The notes: a model not told the origin generated them from the sequence alone. DNA of 64,000 nucleotides from Roseicyclus persicicus (GCF_012395815.1 NZ_JAAZQQ010000004.1:269018-333017), one strand, 5' to 3'. Positions 7,632-16,939 are shown, counted from the stretch's first letter. Made by a program: numbers and translations.

Positions 7632-9089
7632 ATGCGTTTCTTCCGCCGTGCCCTCGTCGGCCTGTTCCTTCTGGCGCTGACCGCCGGCCTGCTCGCGCTG
7701 GCGGGCAACACCGTGTGGGACGCGGTGCAGACCCGCATGGCGCAGGACGGCGGCAGCCCGCCGGTGCGCGAACGGGTGTTCTCGGCCGAGGTGGCGCCGC
7801 TGACCTTCGGCACCGAGACACCGGTGCTGACCGCCTTCGGCGAGGTCCGCTCGCGCCGCACGCTGGAACTGCGCGCGCCGGCCGAGGGCACGGTGATCGC
7901 GCTGGCCGATGGCTTCGAGGACGGCGGCGCCGTGACCGCCGGGCAGCTCCTGATGCGGATCGACCCGGCCGAGGCGCAATCGGCCCGCGACACCGCCGCC
8001 GCCGACCTGCAGGATGCCGAGAACGAGCTGGCCGAGGCCGCCCGCGCGCTGGAGCTTGCGCGCGAGGACGTGGCCGCCGCCCGCACCCAGGCCGAGCTGC
8101 GCGACCGCGCGCTGGCGCGCCAGCAGGATCTCGCCGCCCGCGGCGTCGGCAGCGCCTCGGCGGTGGAGGAGGCGGAGCTGGCCGCCGCCAACGCCGCGCA
8201 GTCGGTCCTGTCCCGCCGCCAGGCGCTGGCGCAGGCCGAGGCGCGGCTGGCGCAGGCGGAAACCGCCCTCGACCGCCGCCGCATCGCGCTGGCCGAGGCC
8301 GAGCGGATGCTGGCGCGCACGGAACTGCGGGCAGAGTTCGACGGCGTGCTGGCCGAGGTCGACGTGGTCGCCGGCCGTCTGGTCAACCGCAACGAACAGG
8401 TCGCCCGGCTGATCGACCCCGACGCGCTCGAGGTCGCCTTCCGCATTTCGACCGCGCAATATGCGCAGCTCTTGGGGGACAACGGCGCGCTCCCCGCCGC
8501 GCCGGTGCGCGTCATCCTGGATGTGTTCGGCCTCGACCTGACCGCGACCGCCGTGCTGACGCGCGAAAGCGGCGCGGTGGAGGAGGGGCAGTCGGGCCGC
8601 CTGCTGTTTGCCCGGATCGAGGCGCCGCGCGGCCTGCGCGTGGGCGATTTCGTTCGGGTCGAGGTCGAGGAGCCGCCGCTGGAGGGCGTCGCCCGCCTGC
8701 CCGCCACCGCCTATGGCTCGGACGGCCGCATCCTGGTGCTGGGCGCGGAGGACCGGATCGAGGCCGTGGCCGTGACGCTGCTGCGCCGGCAGGGCGACGA
8801 CGTGCTGATCCGCGCCGAGGGGCTGGCCGGCCGCGAGGTGGTGCTGGCCCGCACCCCGGTGCTGGGCGACGGCATCCGCGTGAACCCGATCCGCGACGCC
8901 GGCGCCGCTGCCCCCGCCGAGCCCGAGACCATCGCGCTCGACCCCGAGCGGCGCGCGCGGCTGATCGCCTATGTCGAGGGCAACGGCTTCATCCCCGACG
9001 ACGTGCGCGCGCGGCTCCTGAACCAGCTGAACCAGGACGAGGTGCCGGCGCAGGTCGTCGCCCGCCTCGAAAGCCGGATGGGCAGCTGA
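7632..9089 (+). CDS. RND efflux periplasmic adaptor (membrane fusion protein)
   Basis: A 485-residue adaptor linking the inner-membrane pump to an outer-membrane channel. It has an N-terminal membrane anchor (about 10-28), a lipoyl/barrel half (L-R-A-P-A-E-G-T-V near 80), and a long Ala/Glu/Arg-rich alpha-helical hairpin (about 115-235). The second lipoyl half has L-R-A-E-F-D-G-V-L-A-E-V-D-V-V-A-G, followed by beta-barrel and membrane-proximal domains. The extra C-terminal 60 residues (E-R-R-A-R-L-I-A-Y-V-E-G-N-G-F-I-P) repeat a helix seen in some adaptors. The permease follows after three bases. The outer-membrane channel gene is not in the window. Confidence 0.93.
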   Translation: MRFFRRALVGLFLLALTAGLLALAGNTVWDAVQTRMAQDGGSPPVRERVFSAEVAPLTFGTETPVLTAFGEVRSRRTLELRAPAEGTVIALADGFEDGGAVTAGQLLMRIDPAEAQSARDTAAADLQDAENELAEAARALELAREDVAAARTQAELRDRALARQQDLAARGVGSASAVEEAELAAANAAQSVLSRRQALAQAEARLAQAETALDRRRIALAEAERMLARTELRAEFDGVLAEVDVVAGRLVNRNEQVARLIDPDALEVAFRISTAQYAQLLGDNGALPAAPVRVILDVFGLDLTATAVLTRESGAVEEGQSGRLLFARIEAPRGLRVGDFVRVEVEEPPLEGVARLPATAYGSDGRILVLGAEDRIEAVAVTLLRRQGDDVLIRAEGLAGREVVLARTPVLGDGIRVNPIRDAGAAAPAEPETIALDPERRARLIAYVEGNGFIPDDVRARLLNQLNQDEVPAQVVARLESRMGS

Positions 9090-9092
9090 CCG

Positions 9093-12000
9093 ATGCGCCA
9101 GCTTCCCCCCGCAGGCGTCGGCATCCTCGGCTACTTCACCCGCCACCGCACCGCGGCGAACCTGCTGCTGATGCTGATGCTGGTCGCGGGGCTGGCCGCA
9201 ATCCCGCAGATGCGGGCGCAGTTCTTTCCCGACGTGATCTCGGACGAGGTCGACATCGTCGTGGCCTGGCAGGGCGCCGGGGCGGAGGACGTGGACGAGG
9301 CCATCGTCGCCGTGCTGGAGCCCGTTCTGCTGGCCGTGCCCGGCGTCGTCGGCTCCGAGGCCACCAGCCGCGAGGGCCGCGCCTCGATCGCGCTGGAGTT
9401 CGAGCCCGGCTACGACATGGGCCGCGGCGCCGACGAGGTGCAGGCCGCGCTCGACGCCGTCACCGACCTGCCCGAGGATGCGGACGACCCCGAGGTGCGC
9501 CGCGGCGCATGGTGGGACCGCGTCACCGACGTGGTCATCACCGGCCCCGTCGCGCCCGACCAGCTGGGCCGCTTCGCCGACGAATTCGTCGCCCGCCTGT
9601 TCGACGCGGGCGTGACGCGGGCCACCATTCGCGGCGTCGCCGCCCCCTCGACCGTGGTCGAGGTGCCCTCGGCCTCGCTGGTCCGCTACGACGTGTCGAT
9701 GGCCGAGATCGCCGCGGTGATCGCCGCCGCGGCCTCGACCGCGCCGGCAGGCGACATCGACGCCGCCAACGCGCGCATCCGCACCGGCGCCGCCCAGCGC
9801 AGCGCCGCCGAGATCGCGGCGCTCACGCTGCGCACCAACGCCGACGGATCTGCCCTCACCATCGGGGACGTCGCGGTGGTCCGGGTCGAGGGCGTGGACC
9901 GGGAGCGCGCCTATTTCGTCGGCGACAACCCCGCCGTCTCGATCCGCGTCGACCGCTCGCCCGACGGCGACGCCATCGCCATCCAGCGCCTCGTCGAGGG
10001 GGTCGCCGCCGAGATGGAGGCGACGCTGCCCGCCGGCACCACCATCGACCTGATCCGCACCCGAGCCGAGGCGATCACCGGGCGGCTCAACATCCTGATG
10101 GACAACGCCATCATGGGCCTCGCGCTGGTGGTGGGCCTGCTGTTCCTGTTCCTGAACGCGCGCACCGCCTTCTGGGTCGCGGCGGGCATCCCCGTGGCGC
10201 TGACGGCGGCGATCGCGCTGATGTGGGTGGCGGGGCTGACGATCAACATGATCTCGCTCTTCGCGCTGATCATCACGCTGGGCATCGTGGTGGACGACGC
10301 CATCGTGGTGGGCGAACACGCCGACTACCGCGCGCGCCATCTGGGTGAGGACCCGGTCACGGCCGCCGAGAACGCGGCCCGCCGCATGGCCGCGCCGGTG
10401 TTCTCGGCCACCATCACCACGGTGCTCGCCTTCGCCGCCCTCATCGCCATCGGCGGCCGCTTCGGCGACCTGATCGCCGACATCCCGTTCACGGTGATCG
10501 TGGTGCTTCTGGCAAGCCTTGTGGAATGCTTCCTCGTGCTGCCGAACCACATGGCCCACGCGCTGGCGCATTCCGCCAAGACGCACTGGTACGACCTGCC
10601 CTCGCGGGTCGTGAACCGCGGCTTCGACTGGATCAAGGACCGCGCCTTCCGCCCCGCGATGCGGGCCGTGATCTGGGCCCGCTACCCGGTGCTGGCGGCG
10701 ATGATCCTGCTCCTGTCCACGCAGGTGGCGAGCTTCCTGCGCGGCGACGTGACCTGGCGCTTCTTCAACGCGCCGGAACTCAGCTCGGTCTCGGGCAACT
10801 TCGCCATGCTCGACGGCGCGACCCGCGAGGACAGCCTCGCCATGATGCGCGAGATGCAGCGCGCGGCCGAGGCCGTCGCCGCCCGGCTCGAGGCCGAGCA
10901 CGGGCTGAACCCGATCCTCTACGTGCTGGCCGAGGTCGGCGGCAACACCGGCGGCGGCCTGTCCGGCGTCGACGACAAGGACCCCGACCTGCTCGGCTCC
11001 ATCGCCATCGAACTGGTCGACGCCGACCTGCGCCCCTATTCCGCCTTCGCCTTCGTGGCCGATCTGCAGGACGAGGTGCGGCAGTTGCCGCTGGCTGAAA
11101 CCGTCAGCTTCCGCGGCTTCCGCGGCGGGCCGGGGGGCGACGCCATCGACGTGCAGATCTACGGCGCCGACACCGCGACGCTGAAGGAGGCCGCGGTATC
11201 GCTGCAGGCGCAACTGGCGCGCTTTCCCGAGGTCTCGGGCGTCGAGGACAGCATGGCCTACGACCGTGAGGAGCTGTCGCTGGAACTGACCCCGCAGGGC
11301 GAGGCGCTGGGCTTCGAGATCGGCGCGCTGGGTCGCGTGCTGCGCGACCGGCTGGGCGGGATCGAGGCCGCGACCTACCCCGACGGGCCCCGCACCGCCG
11401 CGATCCGGGTGGAGCTGCCGGCCGGCGAGCTGACCGCCGATTTCCTTGACCGGACGCTGCTGCGCTCGGCCTCGGGGCAGTATGTGCCGCTCGCCGACAT
11501 CGTGACCGTCACCGCGCGGCAGGGCTTTTCCACCATCCAGCGCGAGAACGGGGTGCGCCTGATCTCCGTCACCGGCGACCTGTCCGAGGACGACCCCGCC
11601 CGCGCCGCCGAGATCATGGCCGAGCTGGCCGAGGTCATCATCCCGCGGATCGAGGAACGCTACGGCGTCGCCACCCGCCTGTCAGGCCTGGCCGAGCAGG
11701 AGCAGGAATTTCTGGGCGACGCGGCCACGGGCTTCGTGCTGTGCCTTGTCGGCATCTACCTTGTCCTCGCCTGGATCTTCGCCAGCTGGACCCGGCCGCT
11801 GGTGGTCATGGCGATCATCCCCTTCGGCCTCGTCGGCGCGATCTGGGGCCACGCGCTGTGGGACGTGCCGCTGTCGATGTTCACCGTGGTGGGCCTGATC
11901 GGGATGACGGGCATCATCATCAACGATTCCATCGTGCTGGTGACCACGGTCGACGAATACGCCGAGGAACGCGGGCTGATCCCGGCCATCATCGACGGCA

Positions 12001-12488
12001 CCTGCGACCGGCTGCGGCCCGTGCTGCTGACGACGCTGACCACCGTGCTGGGCCTCGCGCCGCTGCTCTACGAGGGCTCGCAGGACGCGCAGTTCCTGCG
12101 GCCCACGGTGATCACGCTGGTCTACGGGCTGGGCTTCGGCATGGTGATCGTGCTGCTGGTGGTGCCCGCGATCCTTGCCATGCAGCAGGACGTGAAGCAG
12201 CAGGTCACCGCGCTGCGCCGCGCCTTCGGCACCCTGTCGCGGCGGCCCGGCGTGGCGCTGGGCATCGGCGCGCTGGCCGTGGCGGTGGCCGCCCTCTTCG
12301 CCGCGACGCTGGGCAGCGCGCTCCTGACCGGGGCGATGGCGGGGCCGCTGGCGGCGCTGGGGTCGGGCCAGATGGCGGCCTTCGCCGTGTTCCTGGGGGG
12401 CACCGCCGCGCTCTGTGTCGCCGGCTGGCTGGTGGCGGTCGCCGTCCATGCCGTCCTGCGCCGGCCCGCGGCGACGGGCGGGTCCTGA
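9093..12488 (+). CDS. RND efflux permease with extended C-terminus
   Basis: A 1131-residue AcrB/MexF-superfamily pump driven by protons. The N-terminus has a first membrane helix then Q-F-F-P-D-V. The membrane core has helix-4 G-I-V-V-D-D-A-I-V-V-G-E near 400, and the second half has G-I-I-I-N-D-S-I-V-L-V near 945. After the usual last helix (ending about residue 1030) the protein continues with about 90 residues holding two more hydrophobic segments, an unusual extension. No start-deciding ribosome site is seen; the ATG follows the adaptor stop after three bases. The substrate is unknown. Confidence 0.93.
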   Translation: MRQLPPAGVGILGYFTRHRTAANLLLMLMLVAGLAAIPQMRAQFFPDVISDEVDIVVAWQGAGAEDVDEAIVAVLEPVLLAVPGVVGSEATSREGRASIALEFEPGYDMGRGADEVQAALDAVTDLPEDADDPEVRRGAWWDRVTDVVITGPVAPDQLGRFADEFVARLFDAGVTRATIRGVAAPSTVVEVPSASLVRYDVSMAEIAAVIAAAASTAPAGDIDAANARIRTGAAQRSAAEIAALTLRTNADGSALTIGDVAVVRVEGVDRERAYFVGDNPAVSIRVDRSPDGDAIAIQRLVEGVAAEMEATLPAGTTIDLIRTRAEAITGRLNILMDNAIMGLALVVGLLFLFLNARTAFWVAAGIPVALTAAIALMWVAGLTINMISLFALIITLGIVVDDAIVVGEHADYRARHLGEDPVTAAENAARRMAAPVFSATITTVLAFAALIAIGGRFGDLIADIPFTVIVVLLASLVECFLVLPNHMAHALAHSAKTHWYDLPSRVVNRGFDWIKDRAFRPAMRAVIWARYPVLAAMILLLSTQVASFLRGDVTWRFFNAPELSSVSGNFAMLDGATREDSLAMMREMQRAAEAVAARLEAEHGLNPILYVLAEVGGNTGGGLSGVDDKDPDLLGSIAIELVDADLRPYSAFAFVADLQDEVRQLPLAETVSFRGFRGGPGGDAIDVQIYGADTATLKEAAVSLQAQLARFPEVSGVEDSMAYDREELSLELTPQGEALGFEIGALGRVLRDRLGGIEAATYPDGPRTAAIRVELPAGELTADFLDRTLLRSASGQYVPLADIVTVTARQGFSTIQRENGVRLISVTGDLSEDDPARAAEIMAELAEVIIPRIEERYGVATRLSGLAEQEQEFLGDAATGFVLCLVGIYLVLAWIFASWTRPLVVMAIIPFGLVGAIWGHALWDVPLSMFTVVGLIGMTGIIINDSIVLVTTVDEYAEERGLIPAIIDGTCDRLRPVLLTTLTTVLGLAPLLYEGSQDAQFLRPTVITLVYGLGFGMVIVLLVVPAILAMQQDVKQQVTALRRAFGTLSRRPGVALGIGALAVAVAALFAATLGSALLTGAMAGPLAALGSGQMAAFAVFLGGTAALCVAGWLVAVAVHAVLRRPAATGGS

Positions 12489-12577
12489 CAGCGCGGCCCC
12501 CCCGTCGATCTCACGCCCTGATTGCCCTGGGATTGCGCCGCGCCAGCGTAGCGCCTGCGGCCATCACCGGCCCGCAG

Positions 12578-12596
12578 GGCGGGCCTCTGGCCCGCC
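12578..12596. terminator. Hairpin between convergent genes (probable bidirectional terminator)
   Basis: A perfect 8-bp GC stem (GGCGGGCC / GGCCCGCC) with a three-base loop lies between the stop of the RND permease (12488) and the converging stop at 12605. No long T-run follows in either direction, so it may need Rho or act as an RNA 3-prime stabiliser. Confidence 0.5.
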
Positions 12597-12604
12597 AAAC
12601 CACG

Positions 12605-13429
12605 TCACCCGCTGCAGCCGTCCAGCTCCACCGCCATGCGGCTGCCGATCACCGTGATCCGCAGGTCCGACCGGCTGAGGGCAAAAGGCCCGTGGTCGGG
12701 CGGCACCACGTCCGCGACGGCGCGGATCGTGCCGCCGTCGCGCCGGGTCGTCGCCTCCGACACCCAGACGTCCGGGTCGCGGTGTTCCAGCACCAGCGTC
12801 TCGTCGTTGCCGAGCGCGGGCATCGGCGCCGTCACGGTCACCCGCAGCCCGTCGCTGATCGGCTCGACCGAGCATGTCGCGGCGCCCGCGCCGGCCTCGC
12901 CCGCGGTCAGGGGCCGGTCCGACAGGGCCAGCCCGATCTCGCGCACCCGCTCCGTCCCCGGCGGCAGCACGCCCGACACCTCCAGCGTCACCGGCATGCA
13001 GACGTCGAGGCAGACGCCGAGGTCCAGCCGCCCGGCGATCTCCACCGCGCCGGTCCCGCTCAGCGCGAATTCCACCGGCAGGACCACGTCGTCGCGGTAG
13101 CCGATCGAGCGCATCCCGTTGGTGACGAAGACCTGCGGCCGCGGCCAGTGGATCGCCATGCCGGTCACGCCGTCGGCCTCGGTCAGCCGCAGCACCGTGG
13201 GTACGCCGCCCTCGCCCGGGGCGCGCCAGTAGGTCTTCCACCCCGGCGCCAGCGCGATGTGGATCGCGGCCATGTGGTTGCCGTTCGGCAGCCGCCAGCC
13301 GGGCAGCAGCGACACCTGCACAACGTCGTCCGCCGTCCGCCCCTCGAAATCGGCAAGCGACGGGGTGGCGGTCAGCGCGACGGCGCAGGCGAACAGGGCG
13401 GCGAGGCTATGGCGGGCAGCGTCAATCAT
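12605..13429 (-). CDS. Periplasmic DsbD N-terminal-domain-like protein
   Basis: A 274-residue protein with a signal peptide (about residues 1-26, ending SLA/D). The mature part matches the immunoglobulin-like N-terminal domain of DsbD: L-A-P-G-W-K-T-Y-W-R-A-P-G-E-G-G, then W-P-R-P, then G-V-C-L-D-V-C-M-P-V with the paired cysteines of DsbD-alpha. The membrane and thioredoxin parts of DsbD are absent, so it is a stand-alone version that would need a separate electron donor such as CcdA/ScsB. The start was placed at the ATG giving a signal peptide; no clear ribosome site. Confidence 0.8.
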   Translation of the reverse strand: MIDAARHSLAALFACAVALTATPSLADFEGRTADDVVQVSLLPGWRLPNGNHMAAIHIALAPGWKTYWRAPGEGGVPTVLRLTEADGVTGMAIHWPRPQVFVTNGMRSIGYRDDVVLPVEFALSGTGAVEIAGRLDLGVCLDVCMPVTLEVSGVLPPGTERVREIGLALSDRPLTAGEAGAGAATCSVEPISDGLRVTVTAPMPALGNDETLVLEHRDPDVWVSEATTRRDGGTIRAVADVVPPDHGPFALSRSDLRITVIGSRMAVELDGCSG

Positions 13430-13556
13430 CCCGACCGAGGTAGGAAGCGCCGCCTGAAATGGGAAGTCACGTTTTGGCGACGCCGCGCCCGCTGTGGCCG
13501 CGGCGCCGCGCGGGCGGCGCTTGATCGCGCGCGGGCGAAGGCCCATCCTGTCACAT

Positions 13557-14138
13557 ATGGCCGACACACCGCCCCCCCGCGAAGACCTGACCGGAAAGCT
13601 GCTGATCGCGATGCCCGACATGGGCGACCCGCGGTTCCACGGCAGCGTCGTGTTCCTGTGCGCCCATTCGGCGGACGGCGCGATGGGGCTGATCGTGAAC
13701 AAGCCGATGTCCGAGGTGACCTTCGGCGAGATGCTGGAACAGCTCGACATCCCCCGCGGCCCCGATACCCCCGAGCTGCCCGTCTGCTACGGCGGCCCGG
13801 TGGAACTGCGCCGCGGCTTCGTGCTGCACGCCGCCGGCTATCGCGGGCGGATGGAGGACGGGCTGCGCATCGACGACCGCTTTGCCATGACCGCCACGCT
13901 GGACGTGATCGAGGACATCGCCCGCGGCGCCGGCCCGGCCGAGGCATTGCTGGCGCTGGGCTATTCCGGCTGGGGTCCGGGGCAGCTGGAGGACGAGATC
14001 CGGCAGAACGGCTGGCTCACCGCCGACGCCACGCCCGAGCTGGTCTTCGGCCGGCCCATGGCGGCCAAGTGGGAGGCGGCGCTGGCCTCGCTCGGGATCT
14101 CGCCGCTGACCCTGTCCGCGCAGGCCGGGCGCGCCTGA
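13557..14138 (+). CDS. YqgE/AlgH family protein
   Basis: A 193-residue protein of the UPF0301 family. Motifs are present: L-T-G-K-L-L-I-A-M-P-x-M at the N-terminus, G-A-M-G-L-I-V-N-K-P near 42-51, Y-G-G-P-V near 80, and G-Y-S-G-W-G-P-G-Q-L-E near 140. Its biochemical function is not established. The start chosen is the ATG (MADTPPP); an upstream in-frame ATG at 13494 would add an arginine-rich stretch overlapping the promoter region and looks spurious. It is divergent from the DsbD-like gene. Confidence 0.93.
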   Translation: MADTPPPREDLTGKLLIAMPDMGDPRFHGSVVFLCAHSADGAMGLIVNKPMSEVTFGEMLEQLDIPRGPDTPELPVCYGGPVELRRGFVLHAAGYRGRMEDGLRIDDRFAMTATLDVIEDIARGAGPAEALLALGYSGWGPGQLEDEIRQNGWLTADATPELVFGRPMAAKWEAALASLGISPLTLSAQAGRA

Positions 14139-14199
14139 CCCCCGGGGCTGGGTCGCGCGCGCCGGCGCGCTACCTTCACCGGGAAAGTGGAGACCGACC

Positions 14200-14835
14200 A
14201 TGCAGATCACCGTCATCGGCGCCAGCCGCGGCATCGGCCGCAAGGTGGTGGACCACGCCCTGTCCCGCGGCCACGGCGTCCGCGCCGTCGCCCGCAGCGC
14301 CGGGGCCATGGGGATCGACGCGCCCGGGTTCGACGCCGTGGCGGGCGACGCCACCGACCCCGCGCTGCTGGACCGCGCCGTGGCCGGGGCCGACGCCGTG
14401 ATCCTGACCCTCGGCGTGCCGCGCGACCTGCGCGCGCTGAAGGCCACGACGCTGTTCTCGGACGCGACCCGCGCGCTGATCCCGGCAATGGAGGCGGCGG
14501 GCGTCGGGCGGCTGCTGGCCGTCACGGGGTTCGGCGCGGGCGACAGCCGGGCGAAGCTGTCGGCGCTGGAGCGCGCGGGGCAATCGGCGTTCCTCGGCCG
14601 GGCCTATGCCGACAAGACCCGGCAGGAGGAACTGATCCGCGCCTCGGGCCTCGACTGGACGATCCTGCGCCCGGGCTTCCTGACCGACAACGCGATGACC
14701 GGGCGCTACAAGGTGCTGGTCGAGCCCGACAGCTGGCGCAACGGGCTCATCTCGCGGGCCGACGTCGCCCATTGCCTCGTCCGCGCGGCGGAGGAAGGGC
14801 TTTGGGTCCACCAGACCCCCGCGATCCAGCGCTGA
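14200..14835 (+). CDS. NAD(P)-binding Rossmann-fold protein (atypical SDR)
   Basis: A 211-residue protein with the nucleotide loop G-A-S-R-G-I-G at 8-14, V-A-G-D-A-T-D near 49, and a V-T-G-F-G-A-G-D segment near 107. It resembles NmrA/atypical SDR proteins that bind NAD(P) and often lack a catalytic Tyr-Lys pair; Y-A-D-K near 131 could fill this role. A GGAG site seven bases before the ATG supports the start. It stands alone, and the substrate is unknown. Confidence 0.85.
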   Translation: MQITVIGASRGIGRKVVDHALSRGHGVRAVARSAGAMGIDAPGFDAVAGDATDPALLDRAVAGADAVILTLGVPRDLRALKATTLFSDATRALIPAMEAAGVGRLLAVTGFGAGDSRAKLSALERAGQSAFLGRAYADKTRQEELIRASGLDWTILRPGFLTDNAMTGRYKVLVEPDSWRNGLISRADVAHCLVRAAEEGLWVHQTPAIQR

Positions 14836-14928
14836 TGATTTTTTTCGGGCGGGCTGTCGAAATGCCCCCGCCCCCCGGCTCTCTGTCATGACGGCGCGGT
14901 GCCGTCGCCACCCACAGGGAGCTGACCC

Positions 14929-15300
14929 ATGATCCGCAAGACCCTTCTCGCCGTTCCGCTGCTGGCCCTCGCCGGCCCAGCGCTGGCCGAGCCCTTCACC
15001 ATGTTCATCTACGAGACGCCCGAGGACATCGCGCTCCGCGCCGACAGGACCGAGGCGGGCGCCGCCTACTGGGCGGAATGGGCTGCCTTCAGTGCCGCGC
15101 TGGAACAGTCGGGCACCGTCCGCGGCGGTGCGCCGCTGGCCATCACGGGGGCAGACGGCGTGACGCTTTCGGGGTATTTCATCCTCGAGGCCCCCAGCCT
15201 GGCCGAGGCCGAGGCGCTGGCCGCCCTCGCCCCCACCGCGACGCGCGGCGGGCAGACCCTCGTCGTGCCGCACCTCGCGGTGCCCGGCATGTCCCAGTGA
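14929..15300 (+). CDS. Exported YciI/DGPF-like protein
   Basis: A 123-residue protein with a clear signal peptide (positively charged MIRK, hydrophobic core, cleavage after A-L-A near 20). The mature part has the ferredoxin-like YciI layout: M-F-I-Y-E-T-P-E-D at the start, Y-W-A-E-W-A-A-F near 44, and G-Y-F-I-L-E-A near 82-88. The D-G-P-F motif itself is lost. A GGGAG site precedes the ATG. It lies just upstream of a cytoplasmic DGPF protein and an ECF42-like sigma factor, which suggests one unit. Confidence 0.78.
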   Translation: MIRKTLLAVPLLALAGPALAEPFTMFIYETPEDIALRADRTEAGAAYWAEWAAFSAALEQSGTVRGGAPLAITGADGVTLSGYFILEAPSLAEAEALAALAPTATRGGQTLVVPHLAVPGMSQ

Positions 15301-15323
15301 CCCGTGCGGAAGGAGTAACCGCC

Positions 15324-15686
15324 ATGCAGTACATGATCGTCTTCCGCGAACCGATGTCCGAGTTCGAAAAGCGCGAGGACCCGTCTCAGATGGGCGACTA
15401 CTGGGGCGCCTGGGGGGCCTACATCGGCGCCATGCGCGAGGCCGGGATCATCGTGAAGGGCGACGGGTTGCTGCCGCCCGCCACCGCCACCATCGTGCGC
15501 CAGCGCGAGGGCGCCCGGCTGATCGAGGATGGCCCCTTCCCGGACGTGAAGGAGCAGCTCGGCGGGTATTTCGTGATCGAGGTGCCCGACCTCGATGCCG
15601 CGATCGACTGGGCCGGGCGGTCGCCCGCGGCGCTGGTCGGGTCGGTCGAGGTGCGGCCGGTGATGCCGGCCGACATGCTCCTGTGA
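15324..15686 (+). CDS. YciI/DGPF-domain protein
   Basis: A 120-residue cytoplasmic protein with the diagnostic D-G-P-F-P-D-V-K-E near residues 69-77 and G-G-Y-F-V-I-E-V after it. AAGGAG stands seven bases before the ATG. The stop overlaps the GTG of the sigma factor gene. DGPF proteins are known genomic and functional partners of ECF42 sigma factors; this gene is the expected regulon member or partner here. The exact reaction is unknown. Confidence 0.92.
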   Translation: MQYMIVFREPMSEFEKREDPSQMGDYWGAWGAYIGAMREAGIIVKGDGLLPPATATIVRQREGARLIEDGPFPDVKEQLGGYFVIEVPDLDAAIDWAGRSPAALVGSVEVRPVMPADMLL

Positions 15687-16918
15687 GTGACGGCGCGGCG
15701 CGTGACGCCGCGGCCCAGGCCGCGGTCGCGCGCGCCGCGCGGGACGGCTACGGGCGGCTTCTGGCCTATGTGGCCGCCCGCACCCGCGACATCGCCGCCG
15801 CCGAGGACGCGCTGGCCGACGCCTTCGCCACCGCGCTGCGCCGCTGGCCCGAAACGGGCGTGCCCGACAGCCCCGAGGCGTGGCTGCTGACCGTGGCGCG
15901 GCGGGCCGCCGGCAAGGGCGCGCGCGCCCGCGGCACGGCGCAGGCGGCGCAGGCGACGCTCGACATCCTGATGGAGGAGGCGATGGAGACCGCCGCGCCC
16001 GAGTTTCCCGACGACCGGCTGAAGCTGATGTTCGCCTGCGCCCACCCGGCCATCGACCGGTCGGTGCGCAGCGCGTTGATCCTGCAGACGGTGCTGGGGC
16101 TGGATGCCGCCCGCATCGCCCGCGCCTTCGTGGTGCAGCCCGCCGCGATGGGCCAGCGCCTGTCGCGGGCCAAGGCCAAGATCCGCGCCGCCGGCATCCC
16201 CTTCCGCGTGCCCGAGGCCGAGGAGCGGGAGGGGCGGCTCGACGACGTGCTGATGGCCGTCTACGCGGCCTATGGTCTGGGCTGGGAGGTGCCGGGCGGG
16301 CTGCCCGCGGGCCGGGCGCGCGAGGATCTGGCGCAGGAGGCGCTGTTCCTCGCGCGGCTCGTCACCGCGTTGATGCCGGGGGAGCCGGAGCCCTTGGGCC
16401 TCCTGGCATTGATCCTCTACTGCGAGGCCCGGCGTTCGGCGCGTCGTGCGGAGGACGGCGGCTTCGTGCCTTTGGCCGAGCAGGACCGCGCGCTGTGGGA
16501 CGGGGCCATGGTGGCCGAGGCGGAACGGGTGCTGGAGGCCGCGGCGCGGCTGGGCCGGCCGGGGCGGTTCCAGACCGAGGCGGCGATCCAGTCGGTGCAG
16601 GTGCAGGCCCCGCGCGGGCAGGCGGGCGATCCGGCCGTGCTGTCGGCGCTCTACGACTACCTCGTGACGCGCTGGCCGAGCCTCGGGGCCGAGGTCGCCC
16701 GCGCCGTGGTCCACGCCGCCGCCCGCGGGCCGGAACGCGGCCTGCAACTGCTCGACGCGATGCCCGCAGACCGGGTGGCGGGCTACCAGCCGTGGTGGGC
16801 CGCGCGGCTGGAGCTGTGCCTGCAGGCGGGCGACAGCGCCGGCGCCAAGGCCGCCCGCGCGCATGCCATCGCGCTGACCGACGACCCCGCCGTGCAGGCC
16901 TGGCTCAAGGCGCGGTAG
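15683..16918 (+). CDS. ECF42-like RNA polymerase sigma factor with C-terminal extension
   Basis: A 411-residue sigma factor, far longer than a plain ECF (about 190). Region 2 is near residues 20-75 (R-D-I-A-A-A-E-D-A-L-A-D-A-F near 35). Region 4 is near 115-170 (L-I-L-Q-T-V-L-G-L-D-A-A-R-I-A-R-A-F, then A-M-G-Q-R-L-S-R-A-K-A-K-I-R). The rest is the helical DUF6596/TPR-like tail typical of the ECF42 group, which acts without an anti-sigma factor. The start is GTG in the GTGA overlap with the DGPF gene. Confidence 0.9.
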   Translation: MSDGAARDAAAQAAVARAARDGYGRLLAYVAARTRDIAAAEDALADAFATALRRWPETGVPDSPEAWLLTVARRAAGKGARARGTAQAAQATLDILMEEAMETAAPEFPDDRLKLMFACAHPAIDRSVRSALILQTVLGLDAARIARAFVVQPAAMGQRLSRAKAKIRAAGIPFRVPEAEEREGRLDDVLMAVYAAYGLGWEVPGGLPAGRAREDLAQEALFLARLVTALMPGEPEPLGLLALILYCEARRSARRAEDGGFVPLAEQDRALWDGAMVAEAERVLEAAARLGRPGRFQTEAAIQSVQVQAPRGQAGDPAVLSALYDYLVTRWPSLGAEVARAVVHAAARGPERGLQLLDAMPADRVAGYQPWWAARLELCLQAGDSAGAKAARAHAIALTDDPAVQAWLKAR

Positions 16919-16936
16919 GGCGGGACGTGTCCCGCC
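16919..16936. terminator. Hairpin between convergent genes
   Basis: A 7-bp perfect stem (GGCGGGA / TCCCGCC) with loop CGTG begins at the base after the sigma factor stop and ends four bases before the stop of the converging NYN gene. It fills the whole intergenic space and can serve both transcripts. There is no T-run. Confidence 0.55.
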
Positions 16937-16939
16937 GGC

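Noticed and set aside
7593..11213. Very long open frame (about 1200 codons) on the minus strand opposite the RND genes
   Set aside because: Its composition is Arg/Gly/His/Gln-rich with no motif, typical of an antisense frame in high-GC DNA. The plus-strand adaptor and permease explain the region fully.
14836..14880. T-run at 14838-14845 with a following GGGCGGG/CCCGCCC stem as a terminator
   Set aside because: The T-run comes before the stem on the plus strand, and no minus-strand gene ends here, so the order is wrong for an intrinsic terminator.
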